DNA from: Oscarella lobularis
Taxonomy: Eukaryota > Porifera > Homoscleromorpha > Homosclerophorida > Oscarellidae
Direction of reading: 5' to 3'
Assembly (NCBI RefSeq): GCF_947507565.1
Contig: NC_089176.1
Span: 2,976,001 to 3,040,000, forward strand
DNA: 64,000 nucleotides
Below the pieces are notes generated by a model that saw nothing but the letters and a program-made list of their open reading frames with translations, ran no database searches and was not told where the DNA came from. Both the position numbers and the translations under genes were made by a program. Positions 25,246-36,881 of the stretch are shown here, one piece after another; position 1 is the stretch's first letter; every line of letters starts with the position of its first letter.

Positions 25246-27191
25246 TTACACGTGAACTATGGCCTTTTTCTCATTTTCGTGCGAGTAGGCTGCTATAGCG
25301 GGAACAACTTCCTCGTCGAGAAAACTCTCTACCTAACATAAGGCATATACTGTCACATCCAACATTGATGAACAAAAAGTCTACCTGTTTTGGAGCTCGT
25401 CCAATAAATGTGCTAGGATCTAATAGTCTTTTCAATTCGTCGTGAATTGGACGAAAGTACTCTGACTGCCGAATTCTCTCCACTAAATCATTTCCTTTGC
25501 CAAATTCCTTTACTTGCCTCGCCGATTCCTGAGAAAGTACTCGAATCTTTTCATGGCACTCCTGAAATATTACAAAAACCATCATTTTTCTTCGATAGAA
25601 ACTAAGAGCTCCCCCTCCCTCTCTCTATCTAAGTCACTTGCCTGACGATCAGCTCCAGCCTTCACCATGGCCATCAACACATTCTCAGTGGCCATAAACG
25701 GTAACTCTGCATTCACGTGTTGCTCTATTACTTTGGGATAAACGACAAGTCCCTCCAGCACATTCTGCATCGTATTTACAAGACCGTCGGCAGTCAGAAA
25801 AGCTTCAGGCAAGCAAATTCTCCTACAAAGTCAAAAGCAACTAAGAACAAGCGTCCATCGCACTTTCTTTTCCCGTTTTACCTATTAGCACTGTCGTCCA
25901 GCGTTCGTTCAAACCACTGTACCGACGCCGTGTGAAGCGGATCGCTCGCAAGCACCATCAGATGACGAGACAGACTGCAGCATCGTTCACAACGCATGGG
26001 ATTCCTTTTGTATGCCATAGCACTGGAACCTAGTACGAAACCACGCTCTCATATAGCTATGCAGGCACTTACATTATCAAATGCACCTATCTGACTGGCT
26101 TCAAACGGCTCCTCGATTTCTTTTAGACTCGCCAACAATCGAATGTCTGAACAAATCTAGCGGAATTTCTGTCACACTAGAAGAATGTACATATTCTTGC
26201 TCACTTTATGAATTGTAGAACCCAAGCCAGCCAATGCAGCTAATACTTCATAATCAACTTTTCTACTGTACGTCTGCCCCGTCACACTGTACGACCTAAA
26301 GCGGGTTATAGGATATTTCGTTTTTTATGAATGTCGCTGATGCACTTTCTAAATCCGGCCAATGCAGTCACTTTTCTATCCAATTCAATCACTTTGTCGT
26401 CGTCTCCGTCGAAGAGCTCGAGAAAACTCGCCTGCGTTCCCGTCGTACCTTTCACGCCGCGAAAACGAAGATCGTCGCGAGCGCGCGTCACATTCCTCAA
26501 GTCCATGAGCAGATCGGAGAGCCACAAGCAAGCCCTTTTGCCGACTGTCGTCAGCTGAGCCGGTCTGGAAGAAAACGAAGTAAATCCTATATATATAATG
26601 TTTTCGCCTCTCAAATGTACAGTACTGAAAATGGGTGTATCCGAGAGTAGGAAGAGCCTTGTGCGTCCGAGCAAACGTAGCCAGCCGATCAATGCATCGA
26701 GCCAACTATAAATAATCCTCAATTATTTAATTTTTCTTTTGTGCAAATTTTTTTCTCGCCTTTGGAAGAAGAATATCGAATGCGTCTCTGAGCACTATGA
26801 GATCGGTGTTGTCGGTGACGTAGCACGACGTCGCTCCCAAGTGAATGATTGGCGCCGCCTTGGGACAGGAAGACCCAAACGTGTGCACGTGTGCCATCAC
26901 GTCGTGTCGCCGTTTTCGCTCTTCGGCGGCGGCCATTTCGTAGTCGATCGCGTCGACGTGCGCCTCCATTTCGGCTAGCTGCTCGTTCGTTATGTCGAGA
27001 CCGAGTTCCTTGGGACGAAAAACGATTACGGCGGGCGAGAGATTGTTACGGTGCTCTACTTTCTCGGCTTTGGCGAGATAGAGCCAGAGTCTTCTCCACG
27101 TCGAGAACTTCTTTTGCTCCGAGAATGCGTACGACATCTCCTCGCTGGCGTATCGGCTCGTGAGAGGAGTCGTGTAAGACGAACGAGCCAT
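25246..27191 (-). CDS. ADSL: Adenylosuccinate lyase
   Basis: ADSL catalyses two fumarate-releasing steps of purine synthesis (SAICAR to AICAR, and adenylosuccinate to AMP) as a cytosolic homotetramer. The start at 27191 gives [19 protein letters not shown]. The first exons contain [13 protein letters not shown] and [17 protein letters not shown] (catalytic His and substrate loop). The family signature [15 protein letters not shown] is near 26.0 kb, followed by [10 protein letters not shown] and [26 protein letters not shown] across 25.7-25.9 kb. The C-terminus is FIGRAPKQ joined to [17 protein letters not shown] and a short tail, stop at 25246. The protein is full length, about 480 residues. 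It is divergent from the PKA regulatory subunit gene with only 99 bp between start codons. Confidence 0.95.
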
Positions 27192-27290
27192 TTCGATACA
27201 AAACTATTTGATAAGTACGACCCGGATGTTCTTTCTACTCTCCCGTATTCGTCGGGTCTAAAAAGGACCGAGGGTGCGATTGACGACAAA
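27192..27290. promoter_or_regulatory. 99-bp bidirectional promoter, ADSL / PKA regulatory subunit
   Basis: Only 99 bp separate the opposite start codons, so both genes must be driven from within this interval or from the first exons. No TATA box is evident. Confidence 0.5.
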
Positions 27291-28370
27291 ATGTCCGCCT
27301 CGCACGACTCATCGGTGCGCGAATGGCAGAGCTACGTCGACGAACACGGTATACAGGCAATACTGAAGGAATGCGTCGTGCGCATGTGCATCGCAAAACC
27401 CGAAAATCCCTACGCTTTCCTCAAGGAATACTTCGCTAATCTCGAAAAGGTGAATTCGATATGGCGAACGCGAGAAAAGCGACGAAATCGCGAATTCGCT
27501 CGCGTCCCATTCAGGAACGAGGCGGATCGCACGCCGCCGCTTCGAGTGCCGCCGCCGCCGCCGAAGCCGAAGCCGGTGCCGCACCTGCGACGGCGGCGAG
27601 AGGAGCCGCCGAAAACGGCGTCGATGACGAAATGGCGGCGTCCGCGGCGAATCAACGACCGCGCGTGCGACGCGGCGCCGTGAGCGCCGCCGTCGTGACC
27701 GAAGAGGACGCCGTAAGCTACGTGAAGAAAGTACGTACACTACACGGAAGGGGGCGTGTGGGCGGGGTATTATGTTATCCCCCCCGTGGTGCTCTAGGTC
27801 ATTCCGAAGGATTATAAGACGACGCAGGCTCTGTCGAAGGCGATTGAGAAGAACATCCTGTTCAAACATTTGGATGATAATGAGAAGAGGTCAGCTTTAT
27901 GTGATGGGGGGTGTTTTTTTATGCTCGGTCTCCCCTTAGTGATATATTTGACGCTATGTTTGTGGTGAAACATGCTGAGGGAGAAGTGATCATTCAACAA
28001 GGTATTCTTCTAAAGGCGTCACGTATATTTTTAATAAATTTTGCGTTCTTTTAGGTGATCACGGAGATAATTTTTATGTTATCGATAGCGGACAAGTTGA
28101 GGTATGGTAATATGGTATGTGGCGAAAATTGGGCTTACAGGGTCTCTCCCCCCCCCCCCCCCCCCCCCCTCCCTAGGTCTTTGTGAATGGCCAGCACGTT
28201 ACTACAATTAGTGAGGGCGGGAGCTTTGGTGAACTTGCCTTGATATACGGAACGCCGCGCGCTGCTACGGTCAAATCAAAGCATGAGACGAAATTGTGGG
28301 CCATTGATCGAGATAGCTATAGAAGAATTCTCATGGTAAGAGAGCCAGATATATCAGCATTACGCATGAC

Positions 28371-28406
<36 letters not shown>

Positions 28407-28961
28407 AGGGAAGTACGATAAGAAAGAGGAAAATGTACCAGGAGTTTCTGTCAAAGGTCAATATCTTGGGTACGACACCTAATCAATGTCCATCATACTT
28501 ATGCACTGACGTCGCGTCTCTTACCAGAATCCCTTGATCAGTGGGAGCGTTTGACGGTTGCCGACGCTCTGGAGCCCGTTTCCTTTCAGGACGGTGATAC
28601 GGTCGTGACGCAAGGTCAACACGGCGACGAATTCTTCATCATTCTCGAAGGCCGCGCAATTGTCACGCAAAAGCGACCCGAGGACGCGGAGCCCATCGAA
28701 GTGGGCAACTTGGGCCCGTCTGAATACTTTGGTAAAAAGCAACAGAGATAAAGATAATAAAATCAATATTTCCCATTTTACTGTGTAGGCGAAATTGCTC
28801 TATTGCTGAAAAGACCCCGCGCCGCGACGGTGAACGCGAAGGGCAATTTGAAGTGCGTCAAGCTCGATAGGGCTCGCTTTGAACGCGTTATGGGACCGTG
28901 CGTCGATATACTGAAGCGAAACATTCAGAAGTACAACAGCCTCTTGGCGTTGGTCGTCTGA
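27291..28961 (+). CDS. PRKAR1A: cAMP-dependent protein kinase type I regulatory subunit
   Basis: This subunit binds and inhibits the PKA catalytic subunit and releases it on cAMP binding. The start at 27291 gives [20 protein letters not shown], the N-terminal dimerisation/docking helices ([31 protein letters not shown]). A low-complexity Ala/Glu linker leads to the inhibitor site RRGAVSAA (27.68 kb). Ala at the phospho-acceptor position makes it a type I pseudosubstrate. Two cyclic-nucleotide domains follow; their phosphate-binding cassettes are [19 protein letters not shown] and [16 protein letters not shown]. It ends [12 protein letters not shown]-stop at 28961. The introns contain a 22-base C run (28148-28169) and a (CT)n tract (28374-28403). 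Whether it corresponds to the 1A or 1B paralogue cannot be decided; an early animal may have a single type I gene. Confidence 0.93.
28148..28169. repeat. Poly-C run of 22 bases in a PKA-subunit intron
   Basis: An uninterrupted run of 22 C directly precedes the polypyrimidine/acceptor region of the intron (TCCCTAG). On the opposite strand it is G22, able in principle to form a G-quadruplex. Assembly length error is possible. Confidence 0.9.
28374..28403. repeat. (CT)n microsatellite at an intron 3' end
   Basis: About 15 CT repeats form the polypyrimidine tract before the TTGTAG acceptor of the next PKA-subunit intron. Confidence 0.9.
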
Positions 28962-29364
28962 GACACGCCAGAGGCGAAGCGGTGGGGATTGGGGTCACTT
29001 GATTTTATTGTTGCTGTTTCCTTTATTTCTTTGTTTTGCGATTGATGACTGTGCGTTAGTGGTTATATGTTGCAGTAGGAGATTCGTAGAAGAGGGCTTT
29101 ATTATGCACGTATTGTGGGGGAGAGCGGTGGTGCATAAGACGAGCGCTCTTCATTTCAGTAGTTTAGTGCTGGTGTAGAATTTTATGGCAGAAATCCGTG
29201 TTGTGTCACTGCGTTGTATTATTATTATACTATGTGAGGGAGAGTTGCTTTGTGCACGGGGCTGCAGGTAAAACTTTAGATTTGAGACTATACACTACGC
29301 TACGTTTCGTAATTGCGAGGATGTGCGTGTACAGAAACCGTACCTTGCCGTAGAGAGCAAAAGC
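28962..29364. other. Intergenic convergent 3' flanks; no gene seen
   Basis: This is T/G-rich sequence between the stops of the PKA regulatory subunit (+) and eEF2K (-). No conserved protein segment, RNA gene or repeat was recognised. Confidence 0.6.
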
Positions 29365-31614
29365 TCAATCTTCAATGTTGCCCCAAGCTTCTTCAGCTAG
29401 ACAATAGTACTTGCTAGCCAGCTTGCCTTTCATTGCTTCTGTTGCCATTTCGGCAGCTTCCGTATATAAATCTCCTTTACGTATATGACGGCGTTTTGCT
29501 CTAACGCCTCAGGAGGCCTTATTTTTACTAACCTGCTTCTTGGTACTCTTTCTTGCTCATGTGAATCTCGGCCATTCGTGCTAATAGCTGGCAGTCCTGA
29601 CCAGCTGACGACGAGTCGTCGTTTTCTGTCGCTGAACATGTCGTCGCTCTTTTGTACCATCTTAGTGCGGTATCAGACTCTGACGGCCCCATCCCATCAT
29701 AGTGCTTTGCCGTGTAGATGGCCGCTTCTTTGTCGCCAACTTGCGCCGCCCTTTCCATCATCTCAATTCCTTTCGTCTCGTTGTCTTTCGACGAGTCGAC
29801 GCGAAACGAGCTGAGTTCGTCGTGAGGAAACTGAAGATAGATTTTCGCCAGAAGGAGAGCCGCCTTCATGACCCCAGCCTCGGCGGCTTTCTGCAGATGA
29901 AACAGGCCATTGTCAATCACCGGCTCGCCTTCACTAAATCGACCCAAATCATGATAAACAGCCAGAGCAAAGTGAATCTAATAAAAACAAGAAAGAAGAG
30001 AAACGCTGAAATAATATTGTTTCAATTGATAGAATTGGCATTTACCTGTCCTAAAAGGCTGCTTTCCTCGCTGATTTCCTCGTCTTCGTTCATCACCCTC
30101 GGCAAAATTTTTGCCGGCGTCATCTTTCTCTTTTTCAACTCAAACGCGTCTTCCAGGGACTGTGCAAAGGCGTCAACAGAGAAACGTACATTCTACCGTC
30201 ACTTTCACGATAGCCTCACCTTTGTTCCTGTATCAGAGTCCGATTCGCACGGCAGGATGCTAACGGGATACGTCGTCAATACAGAATTCAATTTCGGCGA
30301 CGGTTCGGGCGCCCCAAGACGCTCGATATCGTCGATGGGAAACACTTGATCGGCGCTCTTCGTACTAACACTTGTCAAGGACGATCCTATTGCTACGTTG
30401 ACGGAAGCGAGCTCGTCGTCGCCCAAATCAAACGGAGTCAAGCCGAGCGACTCGCAAATCGGATTACAACGATGTGAGTAGAAAAAGAGAGCCATTCCTT
30501 TTACGCCGAGATTCGCCTCGCCGTACTGAAGCCCGTCTTCAGTGTGTATTTGAGGATCTGTGTAGAGATCGCCAACACCTAAAATAATAACATACAAATT
30601 AAAAATAGATAAATAGCGTTAGTCATACCTTGTATATCGACGACGATGAGTTTGTGACCCGAACGCTCAAATGTAAAGTGGCTAAATGCCTAAAAGAAGA
30701 AACTCTAGACAGAAGGTGATCTATAGTCTCGACTTGCCTGCGGAGTGTATCGCTGTTCGGCTGAGACAAAGCCCGTGTTGGAGTTGTACTTGATGTAGTC
30801 GCCTTCGATGAGCCGTTCGACGCAGTACAAGGGTTTTTCGCTTCTATCTATGAGTTCTATTAAAAACGTTTGAAAGATGTCAACCTAGGAAAAAAATTGC
30901 ATCTATATGCATGACATGAGTTAAAACTAAAAAACGTTTTAGAAAGAAGTCTAATTTAATTATTTTAATTAATTAATTGAAAATCTTTATCAAACCTTTT
31001 TTGGAGGGCCGTGCTTGTTGAATTCCTCTGCCCACAACTTGGCGTCCATTTGCAATTGAACGTCGCTGAAGTAGACTCTTCGCTCGACTGGCTGCTTGTA
31101 CGATTTCGCGACGTAATTGGCGGCGTGCTTCCAGTCGTTGTGATGCACGAAAGCCGACAATTTTTTCCTAAGAAAAAGTACCAATTAATTAATTAATTAA
31201 TTAAAAATTTCAAATAATAAATCGTCTCACATTCGAAAACATTCTCGCATAGCTCCGCACGCAAATGACTAAAAACAAAATAAACGATAAAAGAGAACGA
31301 ACACAGATTTTTCTCCGATTCACTTTCGACTGCATCTTGATCGTAATCTCGTCCGTCGTCCAATGACGCTTTCTCGCGTCGTACTGGTATCGCAGGGCCT
31401 TCTCCGTCTCGCACGTTCGCTCGATTTCGAACGACGCCCAAGGATCGGCGACGGTGCGACCTTTCGCCGCTGCGCGATGCCAAACGGACGGTCCAGGCGA
31501 CGAAGGCGACGTCGGCGACGTCGTCGACGACGACGGGCGCTTCTTTGATTCGATTGGCCGCGCGGACGAGGCGAACAGAGGGACGAGGGAATCGAACTCT
31601 TCCTCGGTCTCCAT
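29365..31614 (-). CDS. EEF2K: Eukaryotic elongation factor 2 kinase (alpha-kinase)
   Basis: eEF2K is a Ca2+/calmodulin-activated atypical kinase that phosphorylates eEF2 and slows translation elongation. The start at 31614 gives METEEEFDSLVPLF. The segment VWHRAAAKG...VADPWASFEIE corresponds to the calmodulin-binding/DPWA region, followed by RYQYD...W(T)TDEITIKM. Exons at 31.0-31.2 kb give FVHHNDWKHAANYVAKSY, VYFSDVQLQMDAKLWAEEFN and PPKKV (alpha-kinase N-lobe). GVGDLYTDPQIHTEDGLQYG (about 30.55 kb) carries the catalytic/metal region, then GNLGVKGMALFFYSHRCNPIC with the zinc-binding Cys pair. After a short regulatory linker, SEL1/TPR-like repeats (30.0-29.4 kb) end AEEAWGNIED-stop, as in animal eEF2K. 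The 5' exons and promoter were duplicated downstream (34007-34745). Confidence 0.95.
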
Positions 31615-31690
31615 CTCAGCCCGAACCGGTAACGACCAGGGACGACCGCTGATCGAGTCACGTGCAACATTGTAGGATATATATGCACAT

Positions 31691-33733
31691 CTACCGAGTC
31701 GTTTTTGAACAAGCGATTCCTACTAATAATCGTAAAAGTTCTCTGATTGCGTCTTGGGGGTAATGAACGCCGACTTTTCCGGTCGCGCCGAATGGACTTC
31801 CCAAAAACATATTCCAAGTATTTACGATGTATATTGAGGGCACGTCTTTCACAATTTCCTGAGCAACTTTTGCATAGAATTCAAGTTTTGCGTTGTTCCC
31901 ATACAGGCTCATTCCTAGCTGACGAGAATTTGTGCCTTTCCATATAATTGTAATATTCGGTGCTCGACGTCGAAGACGAATCAATGCATCTCGAATGGCC
32001 ATCGTACGCTTGATAAACCCAGGAAACGGAATTAAAACAAAGTGTTGAATCGACCCAATGACAAGCACGTCTCCTCCTGACGCATTACTCGCGACTATTG
32101 AATCTATTGTGTCCGGTCCATAAGGAAGACCTTCAGCTGTGAAATTTCTCAACGAGCCCGACGTCGCCACAGGAGCTCCGAAAAATTGAAATTCGGTGGT
32201 ACAACGACACTTAGGGAAAAATTCGCGCCGTATGCGTACACCGCCGCCGCCACGGCACTTTGACGCGACAATGCAATTGAGTTGGTTTATGACCTGTCGC
32301 ACAGTTGAATCGCCGATGAAATACCAATGGGAGTCGGTCACGCAACGCAGCACATCGTCTGTCGTTTTGCACGAATGAGAACATTTGGAAACAAATTTCT
32401 TGGCACCCAACCAAGAACCCAACACTTTGCGAGGTCTACTATTTTCCCCACTGAAAAATCTTGAACAAAGAGTAACGCTAGAATTCACGCCTGAATTAAT
32501 TAATGAGTTCATTAGCTACAAGATTTAGTCGGGATGCGTTATTGCTTACCGCCGGGCTGAATGGTAATCGAACGAATAGGACTCAAAGGCTGGTAGTATG
32601 ACACGGCGGGCTTGTGAGCCAAAAATTTGGCTTTTGCTGTCTCGGGCATTCTTTTGTCATAGATGCAAGAAAAACTGTCTTCACATTTTACTCCTCCTTT
32701 TGGAAGTTCGCACGAGATGTAGTTGTTGTATTCCGGTGCGTTCATCGTGCACCAACTCTGAGGTTTCATTCGGTTTGGCATTGGCTTCCAATCGAAATAG
32801 CAACGTCCGGACAGTTTGTCAGCCAAGACGGATGACCGAGGCCTACCAGAAAATTCTGGCAGTTTTGCAAGCGGAGACGCCTTTAAATTCTTAGCATAAT
32901 AACAAGTGAAATAATACCCATAGGTTTCTTCTCCAACAGCTGCGCGTCGAAATTTGCTCGGATATGCCAAGGTCAGTTCCAACGACGCCGATCCCGCCCA
33001 ATCGGGTTGGAACTCGATCAGATACGAACCGTTGTCAAAGTCGCGAATGGCTCCCGTTTGATAGTATTTCCGTTTCACGTCTTTTAGAACGGGATAGATA
33101 AGATCGCCCCCGGTGACTTGAGCCCGATTGTGAACGTCTCTTGCGTGAATGACGATTCTCAACGGCATGTTCTGTACGGGTTCATTTGTCAAAACTTTCA
33201 CTTCTGTGTACTGAGGACTTGTTTCAGCTACGTTTTCCCACGATAGGCGAGCAACGCTCATTCCTTGTGTATAACAAAGTCTCGTCCAAATTCAAAGCAA
33301 ATCAAAAAAACGTACCTACTACTTCGTTCTCTTCATTCATACCATCAACCTCCTGAAATTCAATCATGTTACCAATTCGGTAAGATTCGAGTCACTGGGC
33401 AAGATTCTGCCACTACATGCACTAAATTCCGGCTAAGCATGGCCATGCAAGCCTGCACACTTATGGGCGGCTTAATTAGTTCGTTCTCATATCATGGTTG
33501 TTAACTAACTTAGCCATCATCATCCGCGGGGTGTTGACGTGGTGGGGATTGGGGAGAGCACGTACCTGAAAGATACGTTGATCACCTAAATACGTCACCG
33601 TTTTGATGCGAGGCTGACGATAATCCCGGGTCGACTCAGAGTCGAGCTTGAGCAGGACATAAAATCCAACACAAACAATGATGACAAGTCCAAAGAGGAC
33701 GTCACGTCTATGCAACAACTTGAACGGTGTCAT
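31691..33733 (-). CDS. NXPE-family protein, copy 1 (neurexophilin-like plus PC-esterase domain)
   Basis: NXPE proteins combine a neurexophilin/Ig-filamin-like domain with a GDSL-type PC-esterase domain and are luminal or secreted. Exon 1 (from 33733) encodes MTPFKLLHRRDVLFG, then the signal anchor LVIIVCVGFYVLL. A mini-exon and the exon at 33261-32550 (MSVARLSWENVAETSPQYTE...) form the neurexophilin-like part (RIVIHARDVHNRAQVTGGD, YLIEFQPDWAGSASLELTL, Cys-rich GRCYFDWKP segment). The last exon (about 32490-31691) is the esterase-like domain with HWYFIGDSTVRQ (Ser nucleophile block) and VLVIGSIQHF. The C-terminus GVHYPQDAIRELL keeps a His but has no Asp three residues earlier. About 560 residues, intact. 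The stop is 77 bp from the eEF2K start. Confidence 0.85.
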
Positions 33734-33835
33734 TTCAGGAAACAGAGCAAAGGCAAAGACGACGCTGTCTCGTATGTGATTGTTCAGATCCTAGAACAGG
33801 AAATCCTTTCACGTTCCGCGATGCATCACGTGGTT

Positions 33836-33960
33836 TCCATGCACTTGCGATTGAACCCATCGCGGCCATCGCTGAAGTAAACTGCATGAACTCGGCCAGC
33901 GGCTTGTACGACGCTGCAACGAAATGATTTCCCAGTCGTTGCGTATGCATGTTCCGACGC
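33836..33960 (-). pseudogene. Decayed eEF2K exon fragment (older duplicate)
   Basis: Reading on the minus strand, the words TTGCGATTGAAC, CGCTGAAGTAAACT, GGCTTGTACGA and CAGTCGTTG line up in order with the eEF2K exon at 31040-31145 (VYFSDVQLQMDAKLW and flanks), but with small insertions and many substitutions. It is much more diverged than the 34007-34745 copy and so belongs to an earlier duplication. Confidence 0.6.
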
Positions 33961-34006
33961 ACAACGACTAAAAAAAGTTACCGTGACAGTACCAGCGATT
34001 GTTAGA

Positions 34007-34745
34007 TCGCCTTCGATGAGCCGTTCGACGCAGTACAAGGGTTTTTCGCTTCTATCTATGAGTTCTATTAAAAACGTTTGAAAGATGTCAACCTAGGAAA
34101 ACAATTGCATCTATATGCATGACATGAGTTAAAACTAAAAACGTTTTAGAAAGAAGTCTAATTTAATTAATTAATTAATTAATTGAAAATCTTTATCGAA
34201 CCTTTTTTGGAGGGCCGTGCTTGTTGAATTCCTCTGCCCACAACTTGGCGTCCATTTGCAATTGAACGTCGCTGAAGTAGACTCTTCGCTCGACCGGCTG
34301 CTTGTACGATTTCGCGACGTAATTGGCGGCGTGCTTCCAGTCGTTGTGATGCACGAAAGCCGACAATTTTTCCTAAGAAAAAGTAACAATTAATTAATTA
34401 ATTAATTAAAAATTTCAAATAATAAATCGTCTCACATTCGAAAACATTCTCGCATAGCTCCGCACGCAAATGACTAAAAACAAAATAAGCGTCGTACTGG
34501 TATCGCAGGGCCTTCTCCGTCTCGCACGTTCGCTCAATTTCGAACGACGCCCAAGGATCGGCGACGGTGCGACCTTTCGCCGCTGCGCGATGCCAAACGG
34601 ACGGTCCAGGCGACGAAGGCGACGTCGGGCGCTTCTTTGATTCGATTGGCCGCGCGGACGAGGCGAACAGAGGGACGAGGGAATCGAACTCTTCCTCGGT
34701 CTCCATCTCAGCCAGAAGCCCGCTGATCGAGTCACGTGCAATCAG
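34007..34745 (-). pseudogene. EEF2K: Truncated duplicate of the eEF2K 5' region
   Basis: The sequence is near-identical to 30799-31640, including the CACGTG-containing promoter, the METEEEF start (34706) and two downstream exons. It cannot be functional. The exon-intron boundary after RYQYDA is removed by a deletion of about 94 bp (present at 31282-31375 in the functional copy). A run of six T in the FVHHNDW exon is shortened by one, shifting the frame. The catalytic exons are absent. A 21-bp in-frame deletion also shortens the Ser/Thr-Pro stretch. Transcription from the copied promoter is possible. Confidence 0.88.
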
Positions 34746-34751
34746 GAAACA

Positions 34752-34790
34752 TTAGTCTATATGTCTATATATATACATATATATATATAT
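34752..34790. repeat. (TA)n-rich microsatellite
   Basis: TA-rich simple repeat between the eEF2K pseudogene promoter and the 3' end of the second NXPE gene. Unit A has only a short TATATAT here (31677-31685), so the repeat expanded after duplication. Confidence 0.8.
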
Positions 34791-34794
34791 AGGT

Positions 34795-36881
34795 CTACCG
34801 AGTCGTTTTTGAACAAGCGATTCCTGCTACTAATCGTAAAAGTTCTCTAATTGCGTCGTCAGGATAATGAATGTTGACTTTTCCGGGCGCGCCGAATGGG
34901 CTTCCTAAAAATATATTCCAAGTATTTACGATATATATTGACGGCACGTCTTTCATAATGTCCTGGGCAACATTTGCATAGAATTCAACTTTCGCATTGT
35001 TGGTAAAGAAGTCAGTTTTGGCCCCACGAGAATTTGAGCCCTTCCATATGATTTTAATATCCGGTGCTCGACGTCGAAGACGAATCAATGCATCTCGAAT
35101 GACCATCATGCGCTTGATAAACCCAGGAAACGGAATGAAAACAAGATGTTGAATCGATCCAATGACAAGCACGTCTCCGCCTGACCCTGACGCATTACTC
35201 GCGACTATCAAATCGATTGTGTTCGATTCATAAGGAAGACCCTCAACTGTAAAATTTCTCAGCGAGTCACTCGTCGCCACAGGAGCGCCAAAAAATTGAA
35301 ATTCGGTGGTACAACGGCACTCGGGAAAAAATTCGCGTCGTATGTGTAAACTTTTAATAGTCATGCTGCCAAGGCACTTCTTCTGTGGCGCGACAATGCA
35401 ATTGAGTTCGTTTATGAGCTGTCGCATAGTTGAATCGCCCATGAAATACCAATGGGAGTCCATCACGCAAGGCAGTAGATCGTCTGTCGTTTTGCACGAA
35501 TGAGAACATTTGGGAACAAACTTGGCACCCAACCAATAACCCAACACTTTGCGAGGTCTGCTATTTTCGCCGCTGAAAAATCTTGAACAGAGAGTAATGC
35601 CAGATCTAACGCCTGCATGAAAGAACGCGCTCATTATAGCTATATACGAGATCTTTCTGAGGATGCGCTATAAGTATTGCTTACCACTGCTTGGTCGAAT
35701 GGTAATTGAACGAATAGGTCTCAAAGGCTGGTAGTATGACACGGCGGGCTTGTGAGCCAAAAATTTGGCTTTTGCTGTCTCGGGCATTCTTTTGTCATGG
35801 ATGCAAGAAAAACTGTCTTCACATTTTACTCCTCCTTTTGGAAGTTCGCACGAGATGTAGTTGTTGTATTCCGGTGCGTTCATCGTGCACCAATTCTGAG
35901 GTTCCATTCGGTTTGGCATTGGCTTCCAATCGAAATAGCAACGTCCGGACGGTTTGTCAGCCAAGACGGATGGCCGATGTCTATTAGACTTTTCTGGCAG
36001 ATTTGCAAGCGGAGACGCCTTTAAATTCTTAGCATAATAACAAGTGAAATAATACCCATAGGTTTCTTCTCCAACAGCTGCGCGTCGAAATTTGCTCGGA
36101 TATGCCAAGGTCAGTTCCAACGACGCCGATCCCGCCCAATCGGGTTGGAACTCGATCAGATACGAACCGTTGTCAAAGTCGCGAATGGCTCCCGTTTGAT
36201 AGTATTTCCGTTTCACGTCTTTTAGAACGGGATAGATAAGATCGCCCCCGGTGACTTGAGCCCGATTGTGAACGTCTCTTGCGTGAATGACGATTCTCAA
36301 CGGCATGTTCTGTACGGGTTCATTTGTCAAAATTTTCACTTCCGTATACTGGGGACTTGTTTCAGCTACGTTTTCCCACGACAGGCGAGCAACGCTCATT
36401 CCTTGTGTATAACAAAAGTCTCGTCCAAATTCAAAGCAAATAATAAAAAAAACGTACCTACTACTTCGTTCTCCGAGTCTTCATTCATACCATCAACCTC
36501 CTGAAATTCAATCATGTTACCAATTCGGTAAGATTCGAGTCACTGGGCAAGATTCTGCCACTACATGCACTAAATTCCGGCTAAGCATGGCCATGCAAGC
36601 CTGCACACTTATGGGCGGCTTAATTAGTTCGTTCTCATACCATGGTTGTTAACTAACTTAGCCATCATCATCCGCGGGGTGTTGACGTGGTGGGGACTGG
36701 GGAGAGCACGTACCTGAAAGATACGTTGATCACCTAAATACGTCACCGTTTCGATGCGAGGCTGACGATAATCCCGGGTCGACTCAGAGTCGAGCTTGAG
36801 CAGGACATAAAATCCAACACAAACAATGATGACAAGTCCAAAGAGGACTTCACGTCTATGCAACAACTTGAACGGTGTCAT
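34795..36881 (-). CDS. NXPE-family protein, copy 2
   Basis: This is the tandem paralogue of the gene at 31691-33733, with the same exon layout. Exon 1 from 36881 has the signal anchor and differs from copy 1 by only a few residues. The neurexophilin-like exon is roughly 95% identical in protein. The esterase-like exon (about 35610-34795) has HWYFMGDSTMRQ and diverges more: an extra CLGSMTIKSL segment replaces a Gly-rich one, and a different segment sits around residue 200 of the exon. The C-terminal block reads KVNIHYPDDAIRELL, again without Asp at His minus 3. All frames are open, so it appears functional. The linker at the exon 2/3 boundary ends PSSGKQYL instead of PGGKQ. Confidence 0.83.

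Larger units (their letters stand above)
30799..34006. repeat. Tandem segmental duplication, unit A (3.2 kb)
   Basis: The unit begins at TCGCCTTCGATGAGCCG inside eEF2K and ends at ACAGTACCAGC(G)ATTGTTAGA. It contains the 5' half of functional eEF2K, the first NXPE gene and a decayed eEF2K exon. Unit B follows immediately in the same orientation. Confidence 0.9.

Noticed and set aside
31184-31204. (TTAA)n / (ATTA)n runs here and at 34389-34409, 37513-37528 and 59081-59100
   Set aside because: These are simple AT microsatellites common in introns of this genome; the first two are duplicates of each other, nothing more.
31320-31817. Arg/Ser-rich open frames on both strands over the eEF2K 5' exon
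   Set aside because: They are shifted-frame readings of a GC-rich, CGA-rich coding exon; only the METEEEF frame matches eEF2K.
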